The notes under the pieces were generated by a model, which saw nothing but the letters and a program-made list of their open reading frames with translations, had not been told where the DNA came from and did not search any database. A stretch of 64,000 nucleotides of DNA, taken from contig CM029120.1 of NCBI GenBank assembly GCA_016859345.1, forward strand, positions 24,610,001 through 24,674,000, given 5' to 3'. The translations under genes and the position numbers were made by a program. Each line of letters begins with the position of its first letter. The stretch's first letter is position 1. Below are positions 8,477 to 20,559 of this stretch, one piece after another. Origin of the DNA: Istiophorus platypterus (lineage: Eukaryota > Chordata > Actinopteri > Istiophoriformes > Istiophoridae).

Positions 8477-11400
8477 CTGCACAAACAAAAATGGAGAAAA
8501 ATGAGAATGGTAAGGTGTTGCTGGTTGCCAGATGCTGATGGAGTTACACAAAGGAGAGGGCAGATAGCTCCATCCAGAGTAAGACAAATATTACATCACA
8601 TTTCTGACATAACCCAACATCACCAGCAGACCACACAGCTACTGTGAAGACTTCTTTCAAACCAGAACAAAACAACAGTACAAAACCACTACAAGCTCTG
8701 TATGGTTTAGCATAACTGTACTTCAATGTGGACTGTGATGTGAAAAAAGTCAAGCTCTGTCTAGTAGCCCATCACAGGGGTTGTTTGTGATTGCATGTGC
8801 AGCAGCTGGTCAATTCATTTGGGAGAGGCGGCGGTGTGAGAGCCATCTACCTGTTCTAACAACTAAGCCCAAGAGCCCAGTTAAACAAAATGAATGTTTC
8901 TGAATGTCCAAGGCCAAATCATTGTTATAAGTCAAGCTAAATGGCTGCTAGTTTATTCTGTTACAAATTAACACTTTTGCAAAACCTACTTTATATGTTG
9001 TTGTAATAACTGTACATTTAGCATCACCTACTCAAGTTGGGACTCTAACAGATAGTACAACGGTATACCAAATTACTGACATCTGTGGGGAATATTACCA
9101 AACCCTAGGCAAACACTGCACCTCCCTGAGGTTGGCCCCACATGTGATTAGGATATGAATAAAATGGTTTCACTTCATTTGTGCACATAAAAAAATAAAT
9201 GCCAAAAACCATTTGAGAATTGGCCTATTATGTCAGCATCCAAATTAATGTCCTTATGACTCCAAAGTGGTCATTAGCCAAGTTGAGTGGTATATTACTG
9301 TTGATTATTGGTATGTTGCTACTGTGTTATGGGCATATTATATGGGCATCTGTTCACCACCACAATGAATTGTGGGGGGGGGTCCAGATGTGATATTTAA
9401 GTATACACTTTCCGCTTTAATTTAGGGACTTAACAAAAATATCCCATTAACCGTTTGGGCCATTTAGCAATTTTTATACAGTCCTTTATTGTCCTTTATA
9501 TCGAAGTATTTTGGGCATTTTGATTTCCAACATGATCGGACATGTCATTTGAACCACATCTTTTCTAGCAAAGTCTGGCCTTTATACCAAAAGATAACCA
9601 CTCTCTGTAGACTAGAGCCCAACCTATGTATCAGTGGGTCAATTATATTGGCTGATATTGGTATATCATAGATATACTGCTATTGCCATATGCTGTCTTA
9701 CAGGTGCTAATATGAAAACTTGATTTTTACAGAACACAATACAGAAAGAGATGCTTGGGATAATTAAGAAATTGAGGAGATACATAAACAGATCAATCTA
9801 CAAACAGAAAAGAAGCTTTGTACCAAATTAAGATACCAGCTAATGTCCCTTTGTAGGCCCTGGGAAGATAAACAGAAACAATAAAAATAAATAAATAAAT
9901 AAATTAAAAAAAAGAGCAAAATCTATCTTCTCCACTACAAATGGATCAACAACCTACAAACTTAGATGATGGACATCCATCACCGATTTGGTGAGCGCTG
10001 TAGCTTTTTGGCATCTAGGCTAGCAGGGCCACAGCTACATATTATCCCCCTGTGGTGAGCATTTAGTGTGAACCCAATGAATTTTTGCTCATTATTACTA
10101 GCTATAAGCCAATGGGCAAAATGTTAAAATGTTTTCATTAAAAACAATGTGAATCCTATGCTATAGCCTTCACAGTCACCAGATCCAAATCCATTAGAAG
10201 TCCAATCCATTGTGTGTTAGTCAGGGCTCTACATCACAATCATCAAATCATCAAATGAAGGAATACCTTTTGAAAGAATGATGTTCATCCCTCTGGTAGA
10301 GTCCAGAGACTTGTAGAATCGATGCCAAGGTGCAATGAAGCTGTACTGTTGGCACATGATGGCCAAAAACCTTACTAAAGAGACTTAACGTGTTTTTGCT
10401 TTAAATTTGTCACTTGTCTATACATCAAATTGGACAGCCTACAAAACCATACTTTTTAAACTATCCCCAGTATAACAACAATCCTATCCTTATCCTACCC
10501 CTAACCATCCCACGGACCATATATGGAAGTTTAACTTCCTTCACATTCGTGCCATAGCTGCAACTGGATATACTTGTATTGGATGCATTTTTATCAAAGG
10601 AGCAGCATATGCCAATGGGGAGCCTTATGTATCAGTGAAAACCAGTACAAATCAAACAGCGGTGACATACCCCCAGTCAAAAGAACAGTATAACTGTACA
10701 AAGTATATCGGTATGAATTTGCCCTATCACATTTACTTTAATTATACTGTAATTACCAGTAGATCAAAGATCTAAAGTGTTAATGACATTACTACACCAG
10801 TGGAAGCCAGTCAAGCACTAAACCATGGTTAGGCAGCATGAAAAAAGAAGAAACTGACTTTTATACAGTCTGTTCAAGATGGAAATATTGTACCATTGTT
10901 CTGCTTTGCCATTCTGTATAAAAAGTATGTATACAGAATAGGGGGCACACTGTTTTCTGGCATTAAGGCCAATAGAGGAGGAAGTAATAAAGCCAAATCA
11001 ACATCTGTGTAAAAGTGAGATCCTGTATAGTGGGACAGACACCAACAGTGTTGTGTTACATGTCATGCCTCTGATTCTGGAACTCAGACATGCTATCTAA
11101 AATCAAACGGTAGGGGCAGTATTTTTCCGTCTTTGTTGGGTTCAGTGTAAACAAGCAAAGCTGGCATAATGAGGGGTCTTCTGTTCAGTAATCATTTAGA
11201 AAATGTAAGAGCCCATGTTGCTTTATTTGAAAATGAAGAATGGAGGACTTGGTAAAAAAGAAAAAAAAGGCAAGTGCAACTACTTTATACACACTCAGTT
11301 GGGGATTAAAATGTCAGATGCCCAGGAGATGATAATCAGCAAATTATTTCAGACTATAATGGTTGCAATTGTTTAAAGAGAAAAAAATATACTGTGATAA

Positions 11401-13191
11401 ATCCTGTTACCGTCAGTGCTTCAAATTATACCATGATATAAATTTTAGGCCTTATTCCCCAGCCCTAGTAAGAATTGGGCATTTGACATTAAAACAAGTG
11501 TAGGTTGAAGATTACAAATGGTATGTGTCAGTGGAACAAGTGGCATATCGTTTATATTATAATATATGCTAGGTTTGTTTATCATAGTTATCAGTGGCAT
11601 GTCAATAAGAAGCATATATGCCCATGAGAAGTAGCATATGTCAGTAAAACATTAGTAACCTACTGTTTGTGAGTGCCATAGGGTAGTGAGAACAGCAGCA
11701 GCATACCAAGAATCCAAAACAAGTTACAAACCATTAGCCCTTATTCAAATTCTGTATCACCTGACATAAGATGTAAGAACATCTGTTCTTTAACTTAAAA
11801 ACTGAAATACACAGTAGTTTTCTACGATGATTTATTAAACAGATTTTCATTAGTCTTGATTATTTTGCCAACATCTTTAAAAGCTTAGACCACAAAAATA
11901 CTTTCTGCAGTTTGATGTACGAAGAGTTGAAAAAACATTTCAGTTCCTCAATAGACAGGCTATTACAGTAACTTTTATGGAAAACGGACTTTGAGTCTTT
12001 TTCAAACATTGCACTGACACGTTAAATTGCAAGGACATTTAAAATGAGAAATGCTGGTCTGAGAGAGGGTTCGGTAACCTTGATCCGAATATTAGCCTTA
12101 AATTTCTAGATTTCTTCACACTTGTGAGCTCAATCTGATATGCCAACACATATGCCATTGTCTCCGTTTAGGACAAGAGTTGCTGCTGTGCCAAATTAAG
12201 CAAACATGCAGAACACGTTCAGAACATTAGCCTGAATAATACATTTTCATTGCATCACAGCCAGTAGCTGTCATACATTGTATGACCTCGAGCAAGCATA
12301 TCATTTGCCAAAATTCTCTAATCGTCAGTGTAAAACCATGTTAGCACCTTTATCTTTCAAAACATAAGCTTGAGCTCATATAAGACAATATACGACTTTA
12401 GCTGGGTAACTGGACACTTGACCAGTCAGTTGAAGTTACTAGCAAAAGACCATGCTGACTAACGTTAGCTAGCTAGTTAGCAACTAAACTGCTCAATTCC
12501 GCCAAGCATTGATAGAAAACTAATTAGATGAGATAATACAGATTATGCGAAATAATTCCGACCAATGTATGGAAATTACTTCCATAAATATTTTTTTTTC
12601 AAAAGAGCCTTTCAAGGTCCCGATAACTGATGTAAAATGTGGCTCGTGATGTTAGCTAACATTGACAAACAAGTTAATGACAGATTCTTATTTTTCGCTA
12701 CGCTGGCTTTGCTTATGCTATATTCTAAGGGCAGAATTGGTACAAAACGAAATGGTAGCGTCTACAATAGCCTATTTGACTCTCACATTGCGTTAACGAC
12801 TGGGCAAAGACTCGCCAAACTGCAATGGAAACCTTCTTGCAGCGTACAACAGGGTACCTAACCTAGCATGGCTAGCGAATGTTAAATCAAAGAGATCGTG
12901 TCTGTCCGGAACTAGTTACTGACCCGGCTAACTTAATTGCCAAAGGCGTGTGTGTCTGCGTGTGCCTAGCTGGTCCCGATTGTGTGATTTATAGAGCTAA
13001 ACCGAAACATGGCTTCACCCGAAATTTACAGCGTGTAACGCAACACAACGCCTGTGCAGTAACCGCAGCCACCATGCACCATCAGCATGTCAGCCAGCCA
13101 GAAAGCTAGCGAGCTAACAGCTAGCAAGGCTAACACAACCAACAGAGTACTCAAGAAAGACGAATCATTCAATTTAAGCACATAATCTCAC

Positions 13192-13450
13192 CCGATGTAC
13201 GTTTTTCTATTGATCGTCTTGGCTAGAAAGGCTTGAAATTATTTGTTGACTATCCTCGCTTCCATTCACCCTGCTGTCCCGATTTGGTGGCTATTCGTCC
13301 ACGGTGGGATCACTTCCTTTCACCTGGGCCTCTGCTACGCAAAACCATTAACGTAAACTACGTAACTACGGGTTGTGCACTGGCCAGTCTGGCTGAGTGA
13401 ACGAGAATCCCTGTTCCCGTAGCGAACCGAAGGCTCCGTCACTGGCTCCT
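13192..13450 (-). promoter_or_regulatory. dicer1: likely dicer1 promoter and non-coding first exon
   Basis: A locally CpG-richer stretch (many CG dinucleotides between about 13260 and 13560) in an otherwise CpG-poor region, upstream of dicer1 on its coding strand. A consensus donor (CATCGG before GTGAGA) ends the proposed exon at 13192. No TATA box is evident. The transcription start cannot be placed by eye. Confidence 0.5.
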
Positions 13451-13752
13451 CTGAGCGAAAACTGAGGAGATAGTTGCGCAATTAAATGTTTTTGTAGCAG
13501 CAGGTCAAATTTTAGAAAATGTAATAACTGAAGGTGAAAGCGCGCAAATATCTAGCTACGAAACAGTCCGGCACAGGCAGTATTAAAGGATTTAAATGAA
13601 AATTTTACATTCGATTATTAGAAAAACAAATTGATAACTTGAGGAAATTACGTTAAAAAGCTATACAACACCTTACAATACAATAGTCAGTTTAGGCCAT
13701 AAGCATGAATCATGCATAATGCTTTGTGCCTCATGCAAATAGAGTGCTAAAT

Positions 13753-14866
13753 TACACTCAGCATGAACTTTATTAGGAACACCTGTACACCTACTAATAC
13801 ATGCAATCATTCAATCAGCCAATCATGTGGCGGCAGTTTAATGCATAAATCCTGCAGATGCAGATCAGTTAACTTCAGAATTGGGGGAAAATATGATCTC
13901 TGGGACCATGACATGATTGTTGGTGCAAGATTAGCTCTGAAACTACTGGTCTCCTGGGATTTTCATACACATCAATTTCTAGAACTTTAACTCAGCATGG
14001 AGCCGAACACAAAAAAACCTCCAGTGAGCAGAAGTTCTGTGGATTGAAACACCCTGTTGATCAGAGAGGTCAGAGGAGAATGACCAGACCGGTTGGATCT
14101 GACAGAGAGGCAATGGGAACTCAGTTATCCACTCTTTACAACGGAGCAGAAAAGTGTCTCAGAATGAGCATGTCCAACCTTTAGGTTGGCAGGTGCCAAG
14201 AGCACAGGACCACATCAGATTCCTCCCATGTCAGCCAAGAAGATAAACCTGAGGCTGTAGTGGAATAAGACTCATCAAAACATCCAAACAGATGGTAGGG
14301 TAAGAATTTGGCTTCAACAGCATGAATTCATAGACCCAATCTGCCTTGTGTCAACAGTCAAGACCAGCGGCAGTGGTTTAAAGGTGTGGGGTGGTTTCTT
14401 GACTCACTTTGGGCCCCTTGAAACCATCAGTCATGGTTTGACTGCTACAGCCTGTCTGAAAATTTTTGCTTACCATGTTCTACCCTTTATGGCCACAGTT
14501 TACTGTCTTCTAGTGGCTACACCCGGCAGGATAATGCACCTTGTCACACAGAAAAATTCATTAAAACTGGTGTCATCAACACGACGGTGAGTTCGGTTTA
14601 CTTTTCTTTGACCTCCCCAGTTTCCAAATCTGGATCCAGTGGATCACATTTGGGCTGTGGTAGAATAGGAAATCAGCAGCATGAATATTTAGCTGGCAAA
14701 TCTGCAGAAATGATGTGATGCAATCATGCCAACATGGACCACAATCTCGAAGGAAATTTTCCAACATCTTGTGAAATTCATGTCACAAAGAACTGAGGAT
14801 GTTTTTTTCAGGGAGGCCCTGCTCAGTATTAGTATGGTGTTCCTAAAGAAGTGCTTGGTGAACATG
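13753..14866 (+). mobile_element. Tc1/mariner-like DNA transposon, degenerate (copy 2), upstream of dicer1
   Basis: Same family as the copy at 4411-5408. The left end contains gaactttattaggaacacct and the right end attagtatggtgttcctaaa, imperfectly inverted. The interior matches copy 1 almost base for base around the transposase start, but lacks 13 bp in the helix-turn-helix region, which shifts the frame. Conserved DDE-domain segments follow in several frames with stops. It is a dead element about 300 bp upstream of the proposed dicer1 promoter. Confidence 0.88.
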
Positions 14867-15039
14867 GTATATGTGCAGAAGTAACAAGTCTAGTAATTCA
14901 ACTCTGCAGGCCTTCTCTAGGAAGAAGCGTGACTCATTAAGAGTTGCACTTAAGTGAGGATGTCTATATTGCATATACTGTATATAGTCGTGTCATATAG
15001 GTAAATATGAATTATTATATATCACTAATAAGTTAATAT

Positions 15040-15470
15040 ATACTATTAAATTGTTGACCTGAATGAAGGGAAACAGCACCTGTTGCCAGAGTTCTTGTCC
15101 TTGTACAATCTGATGGCAGTGGCCATAAAAATATACCTGCAGCAACCTAATCTTTGACTGAATGAGCATTCTTTCTAGACTCAGTTCAACAGAGAGTGAG
15201 TGATAGGGATCATCTAGGATGGCACCGATCTTATCCCTAATACTTTTTTTTTTTTTAACCACTTCCTCTTGGCTCTCCAGTTCCAGCCACAGATCTGGCC
15301 TTCCTGAGTAGCTTTTTAAGTCTGCTGGAATCACCAGCCCTAATACCTCCTGCCCAGGACAAGGCTGTAAAGAACAGCGCATTAGTTGCTCCAGACTGGT
15401 AAAACATCCTTAGTAGCTGGCTGCATTTTAAACAAGCATTCCTAAAATTTGTTTTCAGTGTCTGTGACAA
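15040..15470 (-). mobile_element. non-LTR retrotransposon fragment, C-terminal ORF2 region (Rex1-like), degenerate
   Basis: The minus strand reads LLRMFYQSGATNALFFTALS, then WAGGIRAGDSSRLKKLLRKA. This is the typical post-reverse-transcriptase segment of teleost LINEs (FYQS...CWGG..., DR.RL.KL.RKA.SV). After a frameshift at a poly-A run (plus-strand T run near 15244), the other frame continues with SIRDKIGAILDDPYHSLSVE. The long open frame 14993-15382 is therefore transposon remnant, not a host gene. The family name is inferred from motif memory. Confidence 0.65.
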
Positions 15471-17185
15471 ATGTAACCATTGGAGGCCGTGTACAATTGA
15501 AAAATTAATTTATTCCTAACAGATTCTGTCCCAGCGTCTGTTCAGGTACCAGTCAGGTGCTGAGGTAGATTATGGTATCTACCAGATCAGACTCTTCTTT
15601 ACTAATTTTCAAAACAGTGTTTTTAATGTAGCTCTGAAGTAAAGTTTTATATCTTCGCCATATCTTAGAGCTACAATGGGCCGAAAAGCTAAATTGATGC
15701 ATCTAATGTTTCAGTATGTGTCTGTGCAAAGTGGTATAAATCAAACTGATGTAACCATACATTAGTTTTAGCTAAACATAAGAATATATGACAATGAGAA
15801 ATTCTTAGAGAATTTGTCTTCTGTCCAGTAGCATAAAAGATGTGGTGATAGCTATTTCCCAAAGAAATTGCATTATCTTGTAAATTATGCATTATATGGA
15901 TATGACCTGAAAAAAGTTGACCCTCTTGAAGTTGCTTATGTCACACAGTGTCCTTCAGGTGGCAGCACTACTACACTGATATTGCATTTCTTGAAGGAAT
16001 GTCACTCTTCAGCTTCAGTCTTTTACAACCTCAACAAACAGTTCTCTATACTGAATTCACTTTTGCAAAACTCCTCAAATATTCTCTTTACCAATGTGTA
16101 GTTTAGCACAACAATTAATCTCACATCCAAAATGCACCAATGCAATGACACATATTTCAAGATCAACCCCTGTACCAGAACAGTAAATTTTTTCTCCCAG
16201 CAAGAAAACATGCTGAACACATTGACCTAAAAGAAAAAACAGTATTGACCACAAGGGACTCTGAAATCATTCCATCCAGGAGAGACATCTGATCACACAG
16301 ATAGTAGTAATAAAGAATTCCTCAATGGGGTTGAGGAATGGAGAATAGGTGGAGAGGGAAGTGACAACATCCTGATATGGTGAAACACCACAGTAATAAA
16401 ATGTTCTAGATTCAGTTTCACCTGCTGCCGTGCCTCCCCTGAAAAAAAATTTTCATAGGGGTCATTAAGGAATGAAATGTGGTGTTCTGTGTTTTAACAG
16501 CAGTTATTAAAAACAGACTTGTTGATTCCACTCCACACACTGTGATTTTTACACCCCCCAAATCCATTGTTGCTCTGTTTTCAATAACTTTTATCCCACG
16601 CCAGTGTGTTTGGCTGAGTTGAAACCAGCCTTAAACACATAAACTGGTAATGTGTATGGTGTCAGTGAAGTGAAATATTGACACTTGAAAGTTTGGGCAC
16701 AGTTTATTTAAATTATTTTACAGATTATTTAACTGCATATCAAACAATAAAATCTGCTCATATTGCAATCTAATTTTAAAGTTGCCCTAAAATAAACCTT
16801 TAAAGCTGCATTTATTTGTTATTTGTTTAGTTTTTTGCTACTTGGGAGTACATTTGATGTATTATAGCAGACACATAGCAACATTAGGACTCATTTGGAG
16901 TCATGGTCTCATCCACCTAATAAGTCCAGTATTCCGTTTCTTTTAGCTCTGGTTTTGGTTTCCAACAACTAATATATATCTTGCTCTTTAGCTGGTAAAT
17001 GCTCCACTATGTTCACCAGCTGGTCTCTTGCTCTCTGTGTGCTGTTTGATGCTGGGCATGTAGTTTACGAAGGGTTTATCAGAGCTTTTTCTACTGAAAG
17101 CAGCAGCTGCTGCTGCTGAAAACCAGAAGGTCAAGGGTGCAGAGACTGAAGTAAAACAGTACAGTCTTGCAAATTGTAACACCAA

Positions 17186-17480
17186 AACAATTCAATTCAA
17201 TTTTATTAATATAAATGTATAAATAAAATTAAATTGAACTGAATTGAATATAGCGCCATATCATAACAGCCATTATCTCAGGACACTTTTCATATAGAAG
17301 AGGTCTAGACCAGACTCTTTATAGTTATTATTTAGAGACCCAACATTTCCCCCATGAGCAAGAACTTGGCAACAGTGGCAACAAAAAAACTCCCTTGTAA
17401 CAGGTAGAAACATTTAACAGATCCTGGTTCATGGTGGGCGACTGTCTGGGTTGAGAGTGAAAACAAAACAATGAACTGAA
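17186..17480 (-). mobile_element. LINE 3' end fragment, reverse orientation
   Basis: Begins with AATTC-type pentamer repeats and continues with the same 3' UTR as the LINE at 34646-35330 (atatagcgccatatcataac; agacccaacatttccc; ggtagaaacatttaacag). It is a 5'-truncated copy with only the 3' UTR left. Confidence 0.75.
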
Positions 17481-18872
17481 AGAAGCCAAAAAGCTAAAGG
17501 GAGCTGGCGAGAACTACAGGTAATTCTCTCTGATTTTGCCACCTATTTCAAAATTGTAGTAAACAAAAAAAAAATTATACTGAATGTAATTGTGAAACCA
17601 TAAAACCATGTTTCATTTATTTTAAGCATTATATTTAAATAACTATAAATGATTCACCAACATCTGACAGTACCCTAAGAAGTGAAAGCAAAACGCACAA
17701 CCAGAGACAAAGGGTTTAAAATAAATCATTTATTGCACTTGACTGGTGCTATTGAAACAATTAGAGTAATTGTGGTTCCAATACAAAAGCTAATGTGTTT
17801 TTACTGGGCCAGTCCTTCAAGTTGTTTGTTGATGGTGGTGTTATGGTGGGGGATAGCTGATATGGTCCTGTGGTCATGGTCAATAGCCAAACATACACAA
17901 AACACAGACCGAATATATGGTAAACTGTTTTCCTGCTTTGCTTTAAGTGGCAATAGACCACTCTCTCCCACCCCCAGTGTTTCAAAGTGATATTACTGTT
18001 GGTGCTGCAGTAGCAAAGACCAATTTCTGCTGTTCTGAGCCAAGCAACTACCAAGAACACAGTACACTACTTTGGAAATAAGACAGAAGAAAGTAGCTTG
18101 TTCAGTTAAGAGTTACAGCTAAATTGTCATAATTTTATATTGAGCAATAGCATAATGGTAGAACTGTGTCGCACAGACAAGTACGGCGGTACTATGATAA
18201 AGGCAGAGTAATACTTGTATTAATTAGTGTGAAGGTTTGTTCCTTTCTGATCTAGTAGAAACTAACAACTGAATGTTGGTTTTGAACCCTCTTAAGTCCT
18301 GGAGCTCTCTCCATTGAGGGAATGCCAGTCTGTGGTTCACTCTTGTTTACATCGTATTCTATCAATTTCCCCCCTCGCCTTTGCCTTGCCTCTTCTGAAT
18401 ATGACAGAGGTGGAAAAGAAGAGGGGGCGGTAGAGTTTTCACAGTTACTCCAGTTGTTCCAACGTGTACCTTTGCTTTTCTGCCAACTGGGGATAGCTAC
18501 CAATAGCTCGGAGATATGCCAGAAAAACATAGTATGTGGATATTTGATTGGGATTTTCAAACCAATTTTTTTCAAGGTTAGAAATGATTTTTTTTCTGCT
18601 TTAGGTACAAGTCTTAAATCTCTAGAAAAACTTTTTTGCTATCTTTTTGTGAACTTTGATTGGCAGTGTAACTCAAAAAATTGAGTACATTGATTTTGAA
18701 AAAAAGAGCTTACTCTGATTATTAGCATACTGTACAGTCCATACTTTATGCAGTTAGTAAAAAAAAAAGCATTTTCTTACTAGGATAAAAGTAGAGCAAC
18801 ACATCCAAACACACTTGAGATACGATTATGATGCATTATGCTGTAGGGACAACCCAGTTTGTGGATGGAAAA

Positions 18873-18940
18873 GGTGTGTGTGTGTGTGTGTGTGTATGTG
18901 TATATATATATATATCTTTGTGTATATATATATATATCTT

Positions 18941-18974
<34 letters not shown>
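18873..18974. repeat. (GT)n(TA)n compound microsatellite
   Basis: About 23 bp of GT repeat, then TA repeats interrupted twice by ctttgtg. Confidence 0.95.
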
Positions 18975-18977
<3 letters not shown>

Positions 18978-20064
18978 AAATAAAACTAAGACTTTACCTA
19001 CTGGTTGGCTTGTGTGGAAACAGAATTGTTCTTATTGATAGATGACTGATAACAATAGTGATCTAATAAAGAATATTTAGTATCACTTCGTCACAACCCT
19101 TCATTACAGACACTGTTCAAAAAATAACATATGGAAAGACAGTTCATTATAAAGCATTCTCTTTCCTTCAATAGGCTTGGAGCCCAATCACAAAAACATT
19201 TCTTTATCATAAAACTCTTTAAAAATCTATTCATACAACTCTTGAGCCATACAATATTACAAATGCATATCCTGCCTCAGCTACTATACAACAGAGAGCT
19301 GGGGTGAGGATTTGTAAAAGTTACGCTAGATTTCCTACGTATTAAAAACAGCATTTTATTTTTGGGCTTGCAGTGAGTTGTGTACTTTCTGTATTAGCAC
19401 TTCCAAAAGTGTCTTTGGCAGTTTGTATTCTCTTTCAATAGTGCAACAGATCCTTAAACCCCCCTTTATTCAGACTGATTAGTTCTGTTTACAATAGTAG
19501 AGATACCTAGGCTAAAAAGGCTCAAAGTTAGTGGAGCTGACGCAGGGGTACCACTAACTCTAAGCTTTTTATTATCAGACTGAAGCCGTTTTCCTTTTAA
19601 ATTCTTGATCTGGGTTATGTGGCTATTCAGATCCAAACAACTGTGCATACATACATCCATGGCATATATCTCTATCTACAAATCAGAGGTTGCTGTACAG
19701 TCATATAGTCTTACAGGGTCAAAATGTAATATTTTAACAAATTGGGCAATATTAAGAGAGGAAGTTGTGATTTTGAGAATAAGTTGCACAATTAGTAGTC
19801 ATGAGGAAATAGTCAGAATAGTCAGAATAAAGTTGCTACTTTACAAGGAACAATACATTACATTACATTTTGACTTTTACACTATTTTTCTAATAATATC
19901 AAACTTTAGTCTTGAAATTCTACTCTTACTACAATGTCATTTTACTTATAAAATTATGACTTTATTCTTGTAACTTTGTAACATGCAACTTTATTTTCAC
20001 TTTTATTTCAACTTTATTTTTTTCTTGAATTCTATCTGGATTTTTATAGATTTGTAAGTTTTTC

Positions 20065-20068
<4 letters not shown>

Positions 20069-20109
<41 letters not shown>
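20069..20109. repeat. (AT)n microsatellite
   Basis: About 40 bp of uninterrupted AT repeat, followed by TTTA repeats. Confidence 0.95.
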
Positions 20110-20112
<3 letters not shown>

Positions 20113-20114
<2 letters not shown>

Positions 20115-20126
20115 TATTTATTTATT
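20113..20126 (-). terminator. clmn: possible clmn polyadenylation signals
   Basis: Three overlapping AATAAA hexamers on the minus strand, about 310 nt downstream of the clmn stop codon. They arise inside a TTTA repeat, so they may be fortuitous. Other TTTATT motifs occur further downstream near 19,960. Confidence 0.3.
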
Positions 20127-20394
20127 TTTAATTTCTTTTTTTCCCCCCGTACTCTAGGTCCTTATACTCTGACATACAGATCACTTGAAGCCACATCAAA
20201 AGCTAAGAAGAAAAAAACCTAATGAAAAGCTGTAGTAGTCTGAAATTTACATCAATTCCTGCATGAGTACAGTCAGTGTAATTAATAGGAGAATCAAGTT
20301 GCAGTAGAGCAATGTGTCTGTGCTTGTGTGTATGTTTCATTTAGTTTTTATATTTGTGACTGAAAAAATAATCTTTTTTTATGTAACTGTTTAT

Positions 20395-20435
20395 GTGTGT
20401 GTGACTGTGTGTGTGTGTTTGTGTAAGTGTGTGTT
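20395..20435 (-). repeat. CA-rich start of clmn 3' UTR (GT-rich on plus strand)
   Basis: Imperfect (GT)n on the plus strand immediately beyond the clmn stop codon. In the clmn transcript it is CA-rich and complementary to the TG tract upstream of the same exon. Confidence 0.85.
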
Positions 20436-20559
20436 TCAGTGTTTGAGGTTCAGCATCAGACTGGGCAGTGTCCTCAGGTCCATCTGTGGCAGTATCCAGA
20501 AACAGTAGAGGAGCAGCCAAAGCATCAGCAGCATATACAGCTCCCAGCTTTCACTCCAC
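20436..20559 (-). CDS. clmn: clmn terminal exon (membrane anchor and stop)
   Basis: 124 nt. The first base completes a Trp codon (TG plus G). It encodes WSESWELYMLLMLWLLLYCF, WILPQMDLRTLPSLMLNLKH and a TGA stop at 20436-20438. One hydrophobic segment near the C terminus fits a tail anchor, and LWLLLYC...PQ(M/L)D matches the calmin end. The acceptor is tgcatgcag preceded by about 95 nt of TG repeat instead of an ordinary pyrimidine tract. Confidence 0.92.

Larger units (their letters stand above)
7537..13191. other. dicer1 5' UTR intron (about 5.6 kb)
   Basis: The region between the likely first exon and the leader of the coding exon. It contains two small minus-strand candidate exons (listed separately) and short AT-rich runs such as an AAAT repeat near 9886-9903. 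No recognised transposon or gene is seen in the remainder, and its open frames have no recognisable content. Confidence 0.5.
14867..20435. other. intergenic spacer between dicer1 and clmn
   Basis: Apart from the retrotransposon fragments at 15040-15470 and 17186-17480, microsatellites at 18873-18974 and 20069-20109, and the clmn 3' UTR at its right end, I see no gene. Open frames here are short and have no recognisable content. Confidence 0.6.

Noticed and set aside
12637..13109. Short plus-strand open frames near the dicer1 promoter
   Set aside because: No recognisable content; the sequence has gctagc/gctaac motifs frequent in fish non-coding DNA.
14993..15382. 129-codon minus-strand open frame that looks like a host gene (LWLELESQEEVVKKKKSIRD...)
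   Set aside because: The overlapping frame reads a typical LINE segment (FYQSG...WAGGIRAGD...LKKLLRKA) and the two connect by a frameshift at an A run; it is a retrotransposon remnant.
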